Assembly (NCBI RefSeq): GCF_003206045.1
Contig: NZ_PZJM01000004.1
Location: 684,785-748,784 of the forward strand
Source: Salinicola lusitanus
Lineage (GTDB): Bacteria > Pseudomonadota > Gammaproteobacteria > Pseudomonadales > Halomonadaceae
Reading direction: 5' to 3'
Length of the DNA: 64,000 nt
The translations under genes were made by a program, and so were the position numbers. Positions 19,794-29,513 of this stretch are shown one piece after another (the first letter of the stretch is position 1; each line of letters starts with the position of its first letter). A model generated the notes under the pieces. That model saw nothing but the letters and a program-made list of their open reading frames with translations. It ran no database searches and was not told the DNA's origin.

Positions 19794-21150
19794 GGCGCAC
19801 CTCCAATGCCTGCAACAACTTGTCGTGGATGCCACCGAATCCACCGTTCGACATGACCACGATCCGATCACCGGACACCGCCTGTGCGACGACGTCGGCG
19901 ACGAGCGCATCGAGATCGGTCTCGACGCGACTGGCTTCCTGCCCGGCCACCACTTCCGCCAGCGACCAGTCGAGCCCGGGGGGCTGATACCACCAGACGC
20001 TGTCGGCCCGCGATACGCTATCGGCCAGACGTGCTTTCATGCCCCCCAGACGCATGGTGTTGGAGCGGGGCTCGATCACTGCCAGCAACCGGCCCCCATG
20101 TCGGTCCTGGTCCAGCCCCTCGAGCGTCAACGCGATGGCCGAGGGATGGTGGGCGAAGTCATCGAGAACCTGGATTCCGCCCGCCTCGCCGCGAATCTCC
20201 TGACGTCGGCGGGGCGCGGCGAATGTCGCCAGCGCTCGACAGCCATCGGCCAGGGTGACGCCCAGGCAACTGGCTGCGGCCAGGGCGGCCACGGCGTTGG
20301 CGGCATTGTGCCGGCCACTCATTCCCCAGCGGACGACATGACTCTCGCCTCCCGCAACCACGGTGAAGACGCGGCTGTCGTCCGGATCCGGCAGCAGCCG
20401 CCACTCGCTCGCGGGCAGTCGGCCGAAGCGTTGAACCGGTGTCCAGCACCCCTGGCTCAATACTCGCTCCAGGGCGGGTTCGTCATCGGCGACCAGTAGC
20501 GAGCCGTTGCCCGGCACCGTGCGCACGAAGTGGTGGAACTGTCGCTCGATGGCTGCCAGGTCGGGGAAGATATCGGCATGGTCGAACTCGAGATTGTTGA
20601 GAATGGCGATATCCGGCCGGTAGTGAACGAATTTCGAGCGCTTGTCGAAAAAGGCCGTGTCGTACTCGTCCGCTTCGACGATGAACGGTGCACCGGCCCC
20701 GCCGAGACGAGCGGAGAGGCCGAAGTTGCGAAGTACGCCTCCGATCAGAAAGCCAGGCTCGAGGCCGGCGCATTCCAGTATCCAGGCCAGCAGGCTGGCA
20801 GTCGTCGTCTTGCCATGCGTCCCGGCCACTGCCAGGACCCGACGCCCCGGCAGGACTTGCTCCGCCAGCCACTGCGGCCCGGAGACATAGGGCAGCTTGG
20901 CGTTCAACAGCGCCTCTATCTCCGGATTGCCCCGGGAGAGCGCGTTACCGACGATGACGAGGTCAGGTGCCGGCTGCAGGTTCTCGGCATCATAGCCTTC
21001 CATCAGTTCGACGCCCATTTCCCGAAGCTGGAGGCTCATCGGCGGGTAGACGTTGGCGTCCGACCCCGTTACCCGATGCCCCAGCATCTTGGCCAGGCGT
21101 GCCAGACTCCCCATGAAAGTCCCGCAAACCCCTACTACATGAATGTGCAT
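19777..21150 (-). CDS. mpl: UDP-N-acetylmuramate:L-alanyl-gamma-D-glutamyl-meso-diaminopimelate ligase
   Basis: 457 residues, Mur ligase fold in three domains. The start MHIHVVGVCGTFMGSLARLA, P-loop AGTHGKTTTASL near residue 110, EADEYDTAFFDKRSKF, and LDDFAHHPSAI in the C-terminal domain are characteristic of Mpl rather than MurC. It reattaches recovered tripeptide to UDP-MurNAc in cell-wall recycling. This complements the RlpA, MltB and DacA enzymes encoded in the same window. Confidence 0.96.
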   Translation of the reverse strand: MHIHVVGVCGTFMGSLARLAKMLGHRVTGSDANVYPPMSLQLREMGVELMEGYDAENLQPAPDLVIVGNALSRGNPEIEALLNAKLPYVSGPQWLAEQVLPGRRVLAVAGTHGKTTTASLLAWILECAGLEPGFLIGGVLRNFGLSARLGGAGAPFIVEADEYDTAFFDKRSKFVHYRPDIAILNNLEFDHADIFPDLAAIERQFHHFVRTVPGNGSLLVADDEPALERVLSQGCWTPVQRFGRLPASEWRLLPDPDDSRVFTVVAGGESHVVRWGMSGRHNAANAVAALAAASCLGVTLADGCRALATFAAPRRRQEIRGEAGGIQVLDDFAHHPSAIALTLEGLDQDRHGGRLLAVIEPRSNTMRLGGMKARLADSVSRADSVWWYQPPGLDWSLAEVVAGQEASRVETDLDALVADVVAQAVSGDRIVVMSNGGFGGIHDKLLQALEVRHGRSR

Positions 21151-21572
21151 TCGAACTCTCCCTCACATTAACCGGCGAGCCTAGCATGGCCTCCCGGACC
21201 GAACCACTGGCCGCGGCCCGGTGACGCCGCCGTCACCGCCAGCCCGGTCCAGCCGCCGAGTCCACTCGGTCGATCCCCCCCAAACTGGTCTTCCTCTCAT
21301 CCCTCAGTCGCAGAAAATTGATCGCGCCCCTCAATCCCGCCTCGTATTAACAGGCATTCGCCTTTCGGCTATGCTGGGCCCGCTTTCGTGCCCCGGCCCT
21401 CGACAGGGAGGTGTCATTCGATTGGCCAGCCAGTTTCATCCTTTCGTGATGATTCGAGGTCGATCATTGTCAGCGCGAGACCGTCATCGAAGTCCGCACG
21501 GGGATGCGACCGAGCACACCGGGCCGACGACGTGAGACCAGCACAACCGAACCTCAGGAGATGAGAGCCGAT
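21151..21572. other. Intergenic region between mpl and the phosphofructokinase gene
   Basis: 422 bp divergent spacer. It holds an inverted repeat GGTGACG-N4-CGTCACC at 21220-21237, which could be an operator for either gene, and the promoter described at 21347-21375. No coding potential beyond shadow frames was seen. Confidence 0.6.
21347..21375 (+). promoter_or_regulatory. Putative sigma70 promoter of the phosphofructokinase gene
   Basis: TTAACA (21347-21352), exactly 17 bp, then TATGCT (21370-21375). It faces the pfk gene and would give a leader of about 190 nt. Confidence 0.5.
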
Positions 21573-22832
21573 ATGGCCAAGCACAACGCGTTCTACGCCC
21601 AGTCCGGTGGCGTCACTGCCGTCATCAACGCCAGCGCCTGCGGGGTGATCGAAGCCTGCCGTCGTCACTCGGATCGCATCGGCCATCTCTACGCGGGGCA
21701 TAACGGCATCATCGGCGCGCTTCTGGAAGACCTGATCGATACCAATCAGGAGAGCGAAGAAGCGATCTCGGCACTGCGCCACACGCCCGGCGGCGCATTC
21801 GGCTCCTGTCGTTACAAGCTCAAGTCCATCGAGACGCACCGCACCGAGTACGAGCGCCTGATCGAGGTGTTCAAGGCCCACGACATCCGCTACTTCTTCT
21901 ACAACGGCGGGGGCGACAGCGCCGATACCTGCCTCAAGGTCTCCCAGCTCTCGGAGACGATGGGCTACCCGTTGACGGCCATCCACGTTCCCAAGACCGT
22001 CGACAATGATCTCCCCATCACCGACAACTCCCCCGGCTTCGGCAGTGTCGCCAAGTACGTCGCCACCTCGACGCGCGAAGCGGCACTGGACATCGAGTCG
22101 ATGTGCTCGACGTCCACCAAGGTCTTCATCCTCGAGGTGATGGGACGACATGCCGGCTGGATCGCTGCCGCCGGCGCCCTCTCCGGAGAGTCCCCGCAGC
22201 AAGCGCCGCACCTGATCATCTTTCCGGAAATCGCGTTCGACCGGGAGAAGGTCATGGCGCGCATCGACGAAGCGGTCAAGTCTCACGGATTTTGCGTGCT
22301 CGTGGTGTCCGAAGGTGCCCAGTATGCCGACGGGACCTTCCTTACCGACTCGGGCAGCACCGACGCCTTCGGCCACAAGCAGCTCGGCGGAGTCGCCCCC
22401 ACCCTGGCATCGATGGTCAAGGAAGATCTCGGCTACAAGTACCACTGGGCAGTGGCCGATTACCTGCAGCGGGCGGCCCGCCACATCGCCTCCAAGACCG
22501 ATGTCGATCAGGCGTACGCCGTGGGCGAAGCCGCCGTCGAACTCGCGCTGGCAGGCCAGAACTCGATGATGCCCGCCATCAAGCGCGTCTCCGATACCCC
22601 CTACGAATGGAAGATCGAACCGGCCCCGCTGTCGGAGATCGCCAATCACGAGAAGTTCATGCCGCGGGACTACATCAGCGAGGATGGCCTCTATATCAGC
22701 GAAGCTGGCCGGCGCTATCTCGCGCCGCTGATCCTGGGCGAGGACTTCCCCCCGTTCGAGAACGGCCTGCCCAAGGTTGCCAAACTCAAGAAGGCCAGAG
22801 TCGACCGCAAATTGGCCCAGTTCGAACTGTAA
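21573..22832 (+). CDS. pfp: 6-phosphofructokinase, probably pyrophosphate-dependent
   Basis: 419 residues from the ATG at 21573 (MAKHNAFYAQSGGVTAVIN); an ATG four codons earlier follows AGGAG with no spacing. The phosphate-donor loop is NGGGDSADT: the position that is Gly in ATP enzymes (GGDGS) is Asp here, as in PPi enzymes. The catalytic stretch is PKTVDNDL, where PPi enzymes have PKTxDND and ATP enzymes GTIDND. MGRHAGWIAA binds the sugar phosphate. It interconverts fructose 6-phosphate and fructose 1,6-bisphosphate reversibly with PPi. It stands alone with its own promoter and a downstream hairpin. Confidence 0.88.
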   Translation: MAKHNAFYAQSGGVTAVINASACGVIEACRRHSDRIGHLYAGHNGIIGALLEDLIDTNQESEEAISALRHTPGGAFGSCRYKLKSIETHRTEYERLIEVFKAHDIRYFFYNGGGDSADTCLKVSQLSETMGYPLTAIHVPKTVDNDLPITDNSPGFGSVAKYVATSTREAALDIESMCSTSTKVFILEVMGRHAGWIAAAGALSGESPQQAPHLIIFPEIAFDREKVMARIDEAVKSHGFCVLVVSEGAQYADGTFLTDSGSTDAFGHKQLGGVAPTLASMVKEDLGYKYHWAVADYLQRAARHIASKTDVDQAYAVGEAAVELALAGQNSMMPAIKRVSDTPYEWKIEPAPLSEIANHEKFMPRDYISEDGLYISEAGRRYLAPLILGEDFPPFENGLPKVAKLKKARVDRKLAQFEL

Positions 22833-22848
22833 ACCTCATCGGTCCAGA

Positions 22849-22870
22849 TCGGCGCCGGCACCGGCGCCGA
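22849..22870 (+). terminator. GC-rich hairpin after phosphofructokinase gene
   Basis: Arms TCGGCGCCGG and CCGGCGCCGA with a 2-base centre, 16 bp after the stop. It lacks a clear T tract, so termination strength is uncertain. Confidence 0.4.
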
Positions 22871-23067
22871 CGGATCCCACCCTTTCCTCCCTGCCTCTTG
22901 CCCCGCCCTCTTCGACCCTCGTCGCGGAAAGAATCGCCTCGCGCCTCCAGCCGCTTGACCCGACGCTCGCCACCCCGGGATTGTCCCCATTTGGCGACAC
23001 CCCATCGCCAAAATGAAAACAGTGTTCAAAAACCCTACGATCCGGCGCCCTTCAAATGTTTCGAGAC

Positions 23068-23073
23068 TATAAT
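23068..23073 (+). promoter_or_regulatory. Consensus -10 box before the glycine-zipper gene
   Basis: Perfect TATAAT, about 150 bp before the ATG. The region 17 bp upstream (GCGCCC) is a poor -35, so an activator or a stationary-phase sigma factor may be needed. Confidence 0.4.
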
Positions 23074-23222
23074 CATCCGATCTACGGAAGCGGTCATGGA
23101 GTGGCGCTCTCCGAAGATCATGCCAATCGGCAAACGATAGGGACATCACAAGAGTTGCGAAGACTGCCGCATCGAACGCCTTACAGTTCGGCACTGCGGA
23201 GAGCACAGAGAGGAGCAAGGTC

Positions 23223-23771
23223 ATGAACAAACCGATCATCATTGGTGGCGTCATTGCCGCACTGGGTATTGCCGGAGGGATCGCCGTCGGCTCCTATCAA
23301 TCCTCGGAAAGCGGGCCCCGGTACGCTGAGATCGTCAGCGTCGAACCGATCGTGCAGACCACCGATACACCACGCGAAGTGTGCAAGAACGTCACGGTGA
23401 CCCATCAGCGCCCGGCGAAAGACGAAAACCGCATCGCAGGCACCGCGATCGGCGCCATCGTCGGCGGCGTCGTGGGCAATCAGTTCGGTGGCGGTAGTGG
23501 CAAGAAGATCATGACCGCGGCGGGCGCCGTCGGTGGCGGCGTGGCAGGAAACCAGGTCCAGCAGCAGATGCAGCAGGGCGACACCTACCAGACCACCGAA
23601 CAGCGCTGCAGTACGGTCAATGACAGCAAGGAGGAGACCGTGGGCTACGACGTCCGGTATCGCTACGATGGCGAGGTGCATGAAGCCAAGCTGGACGAGA
23701 AGCCCGACGGAGACCGGGTCCTGATGCGTGACGGCAATCCCCAATGGGATGATGACGCTCGGTCCTCGTGA
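23223..23771 (+). CDS. Glycine-zipper 2TM domain envelope protein
   Basis: 182 residues. An N-terminal hydrophobic segment (IIIGGVIAALGIAGGIAVGS, residues 5-24) acts as signal or anchor; there is no lipobox Cys. Residues 72-115 form the glycine zipper: GTAIGAIVGGVVGNQFGGGS and AAGAVGGGVAGNQVQQQMQQ, as in SlyB and similar outer-membrane proteins. The C-terminal part (YDVRYRYDGEVHEAKLDEKP) is also typical of this family. Two Cys residues (about 58 and 128) flank the zipper and could form a disulfide. Such proteins stabilise the envelope, but a precise function is unknown. AGAGAGGAGCAAGGTC upstream provides a good ribosome site. Confidence 0.85.
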   Translation: MNKPIIIGGVIAALGIAGGIAVGSYQSSESGPRYAEIVSVEPIVQTTDTPREVCKNVTVTHQRPAKDENRIAGTAIGAIVGGVVGNQFGGGSGKKIMTAAGAVGGGVAGNQVQQQMQQGDTYQTTEQRCSTVNDSKEETVGYDVRYRYDGEVHEAKLDEKPDGDRVLMRDGNPQWDDDARSS

Positions 23772-23806
23772 CGAGCCGATCATCACTGTCTCTCGCTTTC
23801 TCCCTG

Positions 23807-23835
23807 AAGCCCCTGACGACATCTCAGGGGCTTTC
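23807..23835 (+). terminator. Rho-independent terminator of the glycine-zipper gene
   Basis: Stem AAGCCCCTGA / TCAGGGGCTT with a 7-nt loop followed by TTTC, about 35 bp after the stop. Confidence 0.75.
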
Positions 23836-23879
23836 GCCATTTCACCGTGCCCTGCGCAATCAGTAGGAGAGCAATGGGC

Positions 23880-24110
23880 CTAGCGGTGCGTGGGCTTTCT
23901 CGGTCGCCCCTGGGGCCCGATGGGCTGACTTAACGCAATCTCGATGGCCCGCTCTCTCTCGACGCCCCTGTCAACGAGCTTCTTGACCCGAGTTTTCAAT
24001 GTTCCCAACGGTATCCCGGAAATCTGAGCGTGGTAGGACAGGGTACCCTCGCGCGGCGCATTTTTTGTCCGTTGCTGGACGGGCTGAAGATCCCTCTTCG
24101 TCAATTTCAT
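23880..24110 (-). CDS. Small hypothetical protein with possible helix-turn-helix
   Basis: 76 residues, rich in Lys and Arg (about pI 11). No full family match is recognised. Residues 25-62 (SYHAQISGIPLGTL, then KTRVKKLVDRGVERERAI) resemble the small HTH found in phage-type proteins, where a Gly-Ile-x-x-x-Thr-Leu recognition helix is followed by a Gly-x-x-x-Glu-x-Ala segment. A DNA-binding role is therefore possible but unproved. Its base composition is lower in GC than its neighbours, and it borders an AT-rich gap, which suggests it was acquired separately. A TAAGG near the ATG is the only ribosome-site candidate. Confidence 0.5.
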   Translation of the reverse strand: MKLTKRDLQPVQQRTKNAPREGTLSYHAQISGIPLGTLKTRVKKLVDRGVERERAIEIALSQPIGPQGRPRKPTHR

Positions 24111-24412
24111 GGCCTTACCGAATATCCGCCTATGATACAGCCCGGCAACCTCAATGCGGCTGAGCAGTGTTCGACCGTAAATTAATTAAAATTAGTTTGC
24201 CCACATTACGTTTTGGATTATTTAACCTAGATCAATAAAAGTGCTTAAAAATTGCTATTTCCTAATGACCAAATCAGTGTCGACTGACTGGAAAAAGCCG
24301 CACTGAATCTGAATATCGGCATAGATATCAAAATCTTGAGATCGACCTGGAGCAAAGGTCGTAAAGCGGGGAAGCGGGAAATGATCGGCGGACGTTTTTA
24401 TCGCACCAATGG

Positions 24413-24461
24413 ACAAAAAAATGCCCCGCCGGCTCGATCGCTAAGATGGAGCCGGCAGGGC
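24413..24461 (-). terminator. Orphan intrinsic terminator on the minus strand
   Basis: Read leftwards: GCCC, one mismatch, GCCGGCTC pairs with the distal arm, 13-nt loop, and the stem is followed directly by an A-T pair and TTTTTT. This is the best U-tract terminator in the window, yet the nearest upstream minus-strand gene (moeB) stops about 355 bp earlier. Confidence 0.7.
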
Positions 24462-24495
24462 CAAAGATCGCGGTATCGCGACCATGAACCTCCGG

Positions 24496-24518
24496 GCAAG
24501 CGCACCAGGTGCGCTTGC
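24496..24518. repeat. 23-bp palindrome
   Basis: Perfect inverted repeat with 11-bp arms GCAAGCGCACC / GGTGCGCTTGC around a single A. It lies 35 bp from the orphan terminator. Either an operator or a second hairpin in the same transcript. Confidence 0.6.
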
Positions 24519-24817
24519 CTCGATTCACGAAATCATGAGACTGGTTTTTGCACGCCGGAAATCAACATATGGTAGACACCACCCCCGGCCAACTACTATG
24601 GATATTAGGTTATCAGGATATCATGAGAGAGAGAAGACGGATTTTTCGTCGACTTTAGTGTTGCCGTGCAGGCGTCCCGACCCTATCCGCGCCCGGTAGA
24701 ATGTGCGGCACGCTCATCAAGATTCGCGTTGCTCACAAAGACCGACTCATCGCGCCGCGGCCTATCGCCGGCAGGTCGCCTTGAGTCATCGCCGCTCCCT
24801 CGCAATGCCAGGTCTGT

Positions 24818-25564
24818 CTAGCGGTTGCCGCACACCGGACAGGCGGGATCTCTGGGCAGCGCGAAATGACGCCACTCGCCTTCCAGCGCGTTGAATGTGG
24901 ACAGCCCCTGATGAGTCCGCCCCGCACCCGTGATCAATTTCATCGCCTCCAGCGCCTGGAAGCTGCCGATCAAGCCGACCAGTGGTGAAATCACCCCGCT
25001 CTCGGCACAGGTGAGCGCCTCATCGTCGCCTTGCTCACCGTAGAGGCAGGCGTAGCAGGGCGATTGGCGCTGCCGAGGATCAAAGACAGCCAACTGGCCG
25101 GAAAAGCGAATGGCCGCGCCGCTCACCAGCGGCGTCCCGCTCTCGACGCAGGCCCGATTGATGTCGAAGCGACTGGAGAACCGGTCGGTGCAGTCCAGCA
25201 CGACATCGGCCTGGGCGACTTCCGCCGTCAACGCCTCGCCGACGAGACGCGCCTCCAGAGCTCGTACGTCACATGCCGAGTTCAGGCCCCGCGCCGCTTC
25301 CGCCGCCGAGCACGCCTTGGACTGCCCCAGGCGCCCTTCCGTGTGGGCAACCTGACGCTGCAAATTGGACAGCTCGACAATGTCGTCATCGGCGATGCCC
25401 AGACGACCCACACCGGCCCCCGCCAGGTAGAGGGCCGCGGGAGATCCCAACCCACCGGCCCCGATAATCAACACCCGGGAGGCCAGCAAACGCTCCTGCC
25501 CCACGATGTCGATCTCGTCGAGCATGATGTGACGGCTGTAGCGTAGTAGTGCTTCGTCGTTCAT
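24818..25564 (-). CDS. moeB: Molybdopterin-synthase adenylyltransferase (MoeB/ThiF family)
   Basis: 248 residues, E1-like fold. ATP site IIGAGGLGSPAALYLAGAG at about 32-50, Arg of LLRYSRHI near the N-terminus, DCTDRF near 128, and two CxxC pairs (CYAC and CPVC) for structural zinc. It adenylates the C-terminal Gly of MoaD for molybdenum cofactor synthesis; ThiF-like activation of ThiS is the alternative. It lies in the hemA-prfA-prmC-moeB order known from pseudomonads, but here an Lrp gene separates it from prmC. Confidence 0.9.
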   Translation of the reverse strand: MNDEALLRYSRHIMLDEIDIVGQERLLASRVLIIGAGGLGSPAALYLAGAGVGRLGIADDDIVELSNLQRQVAHTEGRLGQSKACSAAEAARGLNSACDVRALEARLVGEALTAEVAQADVVLDCTDRFSSRFDINRACVESGTPLVSGAAIRFSGQLAVFDPRQRQSPCYACLYGEQGDDEALTCAESGVISPLVGLIGSFQALEAMKLITGAGRTHQGLSTFNALEGEWRHFALPRDPACPVCGNR

Positions 25565-25615
25565 GAACTTTCCTGGGCACGAAAGCTACCGTTATCGGCC
25601 AGCCCTAGCCACGCA

Positions 25616-26116
25616 TCATCGGTCGTCTTCCGGCAGGCAGTCGGGAATCGGCAACGCCAACTCCTCCTTGACCTCTTCCATGACCACGTAGCTCTTGGAC
25701 TCCTTGACGCCGGGCAACGTCAACACCACGTCGCCCAGCAGTTGTCGATAGGCAGACATTTCGGGAATACGGCATTTGAGAATGTAGTCGAACTGTCCGG
25801 AGACCAGATGGCACTCCTGGATCTGCGGCAGCTTGGCGACCGCCTTGCGAAACTCGTCGAACACCGATGGCGACTGCGTGTTGAGGCTGATCTCGACGAA
25901 TACCAGCAGGTTGGCATGCAGGGCCCGAGGGTCGAGAATGGCCTTGTAACCCCGGATGATACCGGAACGCTCGAGACGCTTGACCCGCTCCAGGCAGGGT
26001 GTGGTCGACAGGCCCACCTGCGACGCCAGATCCACGTAGGAAATTCGGGCATTGTCCTGCAGGCAACGCAGTATGTTGAGATCGATCCGATCGAGAGCTC
26101 GAGATTTGGCTTTCAT
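25616..26116 (-). CDS. lrp: Leucine-responsive regulatory protein (Lrp/AsnC family)
   Basis: 166 residues, close in length and sequence to E. coli Lrp. N-terminal HTH: LDRIDLNILRCLQDNARISY and GLSTTPCLERVKRLERSG (residues 8-58). The C-terminal RAM domain contains LLVFVEISLN, VSGQFDYILK and LPGVKESKSYVVMEEVKE. Global regulator of amino-acid metabolism in the family. A 190-bp spacer to prmC gives it room for its own promoter. It interrupts the usual prmC-moeB adjacency. Confidence 0.92.
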   Translation of the reverse strand: MKAKSRALDRIDLNILRCLQDNARISYVDLASQVGLSTTPCLERVKRLERSGIIRGYKAILDPRALHANLLVFVEISLNTQSPSVFDEFRKAVAKLPQIQECHLVSGQFDYILKCRIPEMSAYRQLLGDVVLTLPGVKESKSYVVMEEVKEELALPIPDCLPEDDR

Positions 26117-26306
26117 TGGTGTAATTGTTCCAAGCCGATGGATGAAGGGTTCCCTGAAATACGCGGTCGGCAGCGAAGCGCCACGTCACGAGTCGCGGTC
26201 TCGTTGCCGCTCACGGGGGCGTTATTACTATCACAGAGGCGTTACAAACCTCCAGCGAGCCCGGTCACCTTCGTTCAACGCTGACGACCAATGCCGGCAT
26301 TTCGAG

Positions 26307-27136
26307 TCAGCCCCACTGGCCACCGCTCACCCGCTCGTGGCCTGCCAGGTCGCGCCGCGACGCGACGCCGCGAAAACCGCGATCCCGCAGCGCCTGTCGC
26401 ACCGGCCCCGCCTGGCGATGACCGTGCTCGACCCATAGCCACCCCGCCGGGCGCAAATAGTCCGGCGCACGCTCGACCAGCCAGGCCAGACCCGACATCC
26501 CCGCCCCCTCCGCCACCAGTGCCGAGCGTGGCTCGAAACGGACGTCATCGAGCAGCAGATGCGGATCGTCTTCCGCGATATAAGGGGGGTTGGAGAGAAT
26601 CAGGTCGAAGCGATGCCCGGACAGCGCGGAAAACCAGTCGCTCTGGAGAAAGCGGGCGTTGGCTATCGCCAGCCGTTGGCCATTGCGTCGCGCCAGCGTC
26701 ACCGCATCGGCCGAGAGATCGACGCCGGTAACCTGCCACTCACGCCGTTCACTGGCAAAGGCGAGCGCGATGGCACCGGTGCCGGTGCCCAGATCGAGCA
26801 GCTCGCCGGCGGGCGTCGATGCCGCCTCGAGCGCCACCTCGACGAGACACTCGGTATCCGGCCTGGGAATCAGCGTCGCCGGCGACGTCTCGAGACTCAG
26901 TCCCCAGAACTCCCGCGATCCGACCAGATAAGCCACCGGCACGCCCTCGACCCGGCGGGCGGTCAGCGCCTGGAAGCGCTCCCGCTGCGCCGCCGTCAGC
27001 TCACGATCGCCCCAGGTATAGAGCCAGGTCCGGTTGGCGGCGCAGACATGGGCCAGCAGCACCTCGGCGTCGAGCCGCGCCGTGGGTGATGCCACCAGTC
27101 GCGCCGCCGCCTCGCGCAGGGCCTCGTCGATCGTCA

Positions 27137-27140
<4 letters not shown>
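26307..27140 (-). CDS. prmC: Peptide chain release factor N5-glutamine methyltransferase
   Basis: 277 residues. N-terminal helical domain, then the Rossmann methyltransferase with SAM motif [12 protein letters not shown] (about 117) and the NPPY tetrad ([11 protein letters not shown]) that binds the substrate Gln. [10 protein letters not shown] is also diagnostic. It methylates the GGQ Gln of RF1 and RF2, and its gene follows prfA with a 4-bp overlap. Confidence 0.95.
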
Positions 27141-28222
<1,082 letters not shown>

Positions 28223-28238
28223 GCCCACTCCTGTATTG

Positions 28239-29513
28239 TCATACCGAGTCCTGTGTCTTGGCGGGCCCCTCGATGAGCAGGTTATCGGCCGCCTGGATGA
28301 TATCGTGACGTGACTGGCCCGAGGCTTCACGCAGGCGCAGCGTCGGGCCATGCATCAATTTGTTGGCCAACTGGTGAGAGAGCCGCTTGATCACCGTCTC
28401 GGGATCCTCGCCGCGCGCCAGTTGCGCCAGCGCTTCCGCTTCGGAGTCGCGCCTCAGCGCCTCGCCGTGCTGACGATAACGCCGAATCAGGTCCCCGGCG
28501 CCGCGAACCCGGCGCTGGTGCAGCCAGTGCTCGACGCCACTGTCGATCAGTGCCTCGGCCTGACGCGCGGCGACCTCGCGATGACGGCGATTTTCGGCGA
28601 TCACCTGCTGCAGATCGTCGACGCTATAGAGGAAGACATCGTCGAGATCGCCCACCTCGGGTTCGATGTCCCGCGGCACCGCGATGTCGACCATGAAGAT
28701 AGGCCGGTGACGGCGCACCTTGAGCGCGCGCTCGACCATGCCCTTGCCGAGGATCGGCAGTTCGCTGGCCGTGGAAGCGATCACGATGTCCGCCTGCTCC
28801 AGCGCCTGGGGGATGGCACTGAGCTCGATCGCCCGTCCACCGCAGTCGTCGGCCAGCGCCTGGGCTCGCGCCAGGGTACGATTGGCGACGGTCAGCCCCA
28901 TGATGCCCGCCTCGCGAAGATGGCGCGCGACCAGCTCGACCGTCTCCCCGGCGCCGATCAGCAGAGCGCGGGCGCGACTGAAATCGTCGAAGATCCGGCT
29001 GGCCAGGCTGACCGCCGCGTAGGCGACCGAAACCGGGTTTTCGCCGATCGAGGTCTCGCTTCGGACCTGCTTGGCGATGGAGAAGGTATGCTGGAAGAGG
29101 CGCTCCAGCTCGCTGCCGAGTCCCGCATGCTGACGCGCGATCTGATAGGCATCCTTGAGCTGGCCGAGAATCTGCGGCTCGCCCAGGACCATCGAGTCCA
29201 GCCCGGCCGCCACCCGCATCAGATGTTTCGCGGCCTCGCCCTCGTGATAGTGATAGGCGCAGTTCAGCAACTCCTCGGCCGGCATGCCGTGGAATGCCCC
29301 CAGCCACTCCAGCAGTTGACGCTCACCTTCGGCCACGGTGATGCAGTACAACTCGGTCCGGTTGCAGGTGGAGAGCACCGCCGCCTCGCGCACGTCGGGC
29401 AGGGCCCGCAGCTGCGCCAGCGCGGACTCGAGCTGTGCCGGCGAGAAGGCGACACGCTCGCGCATGTCGACCGCGGCCGTCCTATGATTGATACCCAGTG
29501 CTAGCAGCGTCAT
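28239..29513 (-). CDS. hemA: Glutamyl-tRNA reductase
   Basis: 424 residues from the ATG at 29513 ([20 protein letters not shown]). The catalytic Cys is in [11 protein letters not shown]; the NADPH domain has [16 protein letters not shown], and the C-terminal dimerisation domain ends with LREASGQ. It makes glutamate-1-semialdehyde, the first step of tetrapyrrole synthesis by the C5 route. prfA starts 16 bp after its stop, so hemA leads the hemA-prfA-prmC operon. Confidence 0.96.
   Translation of the reverse strand: MTLLALGINHRTAAVDMRERVAFSPAQLESALAQLRALPDVREAAVLSTCNRTELYCITVAEGERQLLEWLGAFHGMPAEELLNCAYHYHEGEAAKHLMRVAAGLDSMVLGEPQILGQLKDAYQIARQHAGLGSELERLFQHTFSIAKQVRSETSIGENPVSVAYAAVSLASRIFDDFSRARALLIGAGETVELVARHLREAGIMGLTVANRTLARAQALADDCGGRAIELSAIPQALEQADIVIASTASELPILGKGMVERALKVRRHRPIFMVDIAVPRDIEPEVGDLDDVFLYSVDDLQQVIAENRRHREVAARQAEALIDSGVEHWLHQRRVRGAGDLIRRYRQHGEALRRDSEAEALAQLARGEDPETVIKRLSHQLANKLMHGPTLRLREASGQSRHDIIQAADNLLIEGPAKTQDSV

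Larger units (their letters stand above)
22833..23222. other. Intergenic region between phosphofructokinase and glycine-zipper genes
   Basis: 390 bp. Apart from the hairpin at 22849-22870 and the -10 box at 23068-23073, it contains an inverted repeat TTTGGCGA-N7-TCGCCAAA at 22990-23012. The last 200 bp are noticeably more A/T-rich. No gene is supported. Confidence 0.6.
24111..24817. other. AT-richer, largely gene-free patch
   Basis: About 700 bp. The part at 24170-24290 is markedly A/T-rich (runs such as AATTAATTAAAATTAG) in a GC-rich genome. It also holds a minus-strand intrinsic terminator (24413-24461) and a 23-bp palindrome (24496-24518). The few open frames of 60-80 codons overlap one another and have no start context, so none is called. 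It could hide a small RNA or be the remnant of an insertion. Confidence 0.55.

Noticed and set aside
19794-19910. 39-residue N-terminal extension of UbiX
   Set aside because: Lies entirely in mpl coding sequence; the ATG at 19793 gives the standard length.
22990-23012. Inverted repeat TTTGGCGA-N7-TCGCCAAA as a terminator
   Set aside because: No T tract on either strand and far from any stop codon; listed only as part of the intergenic description.
24328-24575. Two overlapping open frames of 66 and 79 codons on opposite strands
   Set aside because: No ribosome sites, no family likeness, and both overlap the intrinsic terminator hairpin.
28350-29504. 384-codon plus-strand open frame opposite hemA
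   Set aside because: Antisense artefact; hemA is intact and conserved.
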